Assembly (NCBI GenBank): GCA_017471405.1
Contig: JAFUTK010000012.1
Span: 1-41,222 of the forward strand
DNA from: Ruminococcus sp.
GTDB lineage: Bacteria > Bacillota > Clostridia > Oscillospirales > Ruminococcaceae
Direction of reading: 5' to 3'
Length of the DNA: 41,222 nucleotides
The notes below the pieces were generated by a model. That model had not been told where the DNA came from. It saw only the letters and a list, made by a program, of their open reading frames with translations, and did no database searches. Below are positions 41,086 to 41,222 of the stretch, piece after piece; position 1 is the first letter of the stretch, and each line of letters starts with the position of its first letter. A program made the translations under genes and the position numbers.

Positions 41086-41222
41086 GATAAATCAGAATTT
41101 GCGGGGCACGCCCCCGCGGGCGAATTCGCGTTACGCTCCTTCGTCGCTTTCAATTGAGCGGGCGACGTACTTTTGCACCCGCGGTTGTGACCTTTGTTAG
41201 TGTGAAGAACTGAAAATGCGCC
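41086..41222. repeat. Second copy of the MITE-like element, cut by the window end
   Basis: Runs in the same orientation as 391-527 and matches it at 135 of 137 positions; the differences lie near the GTACTTT and CACCCGCG words. The terminal inverted repeat starts at GATAAATCAG as in the first copy. The right half lies outside the window. Confidence 0.85.

Overview
The window looks like chromosomal DNA of an anaerobic, gut-type Firmicute, most likely a Ruminococcus-like member of the Oscillospiraceae. This is inferred from gene families, not from a marker-gene tree. Supporting signs are spoVG, a Firmicute-type LexA, YlxM-Ffh, a two-gene SufC/SufB-like minimal Fe-S system in place of a full suf operon, a fused FeoA-FeoB, a clostripain-family protease whose N-terminus I recall from Ruminococcaceae, strong AGGAGG-type ribosome sites, and many sigma-A promoters that all have 17-bp spacers.

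Layout. 1-3.3 kb (minus strand): a truncated secreted SGNH hydrolase, whose leader holds a 293-bp inverted-repeat element, then comF and uvrC. 3.5-6.3 kb: citrate synthase and a branched-chain aminotransferase, each with its own promoter and terminator. 6.4-11 kb: a Bce-type peptide-sensing and detoxification module (response regulator, kinase, ATPase, permease) with a likely regulator binding site before the ATPase gene. 11-12.9 kb: a repeat-rich spacer, then a PP2C phosphatase and spoVG (minus). 13-18.2 kb: murC, lexA, a zinc-ribbon membrane protein, cardiolipin synthase, a TfoX-N protein and a GyrI-like protein, closely spaced. 18.4-21.9 kb (minus): a sialate O-acetylesterase-like enzyme followed by a LacI-like sensor fused to GGDEF. 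22.1-23.8 kb: sufC/sufB-like pair. 23.8-28.7 kb (minus): galT, a membrane-anchored PIG-L deacetylase and a YfhO-like protein, probably for an envelope glycan. 28.9-31.4 kb: ylxM, ffh, rpsP, khpA. 31.6-31.9 kb: a probable 6S RNA. 32.0-32.3 kb: a DUF1292 gene (minus). 32.4-33.45 kb: about 1 kb with no credible gene, bounded by a promoter and a terminator. 33.5-36 kb (minus): FeoA-FeoB plus a Cys-rich peptide. 36.2-41 kb: divergent genes for a secreted multidomain CHAP-like protein and a membrane-anchored clostripain. The window ends in a second copy of the inverted-repeat element seen at its start.

The most interesting object is the roughly 980-nt transcription unit at 32463-33443. It has a strong promoter, an intrinsic terminator, many perfect hairpins, and four or more repeats of a GGRGTGAGTCC module at 114-133 nt spacing. 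A second repeated hairpin has different stem sequences but a conserved loop, which is what a structured non-coding RNA built from duplicated domains should show. I cannot assign it to a known large-RNA class from sequence alone. Other items of note are the inverted-repeat element between a promoter and its gene, iteron-like CGAAAC arrays at 11.15-11.29 kb, and the LacI-like/GGDEF fusion beside an esterase.
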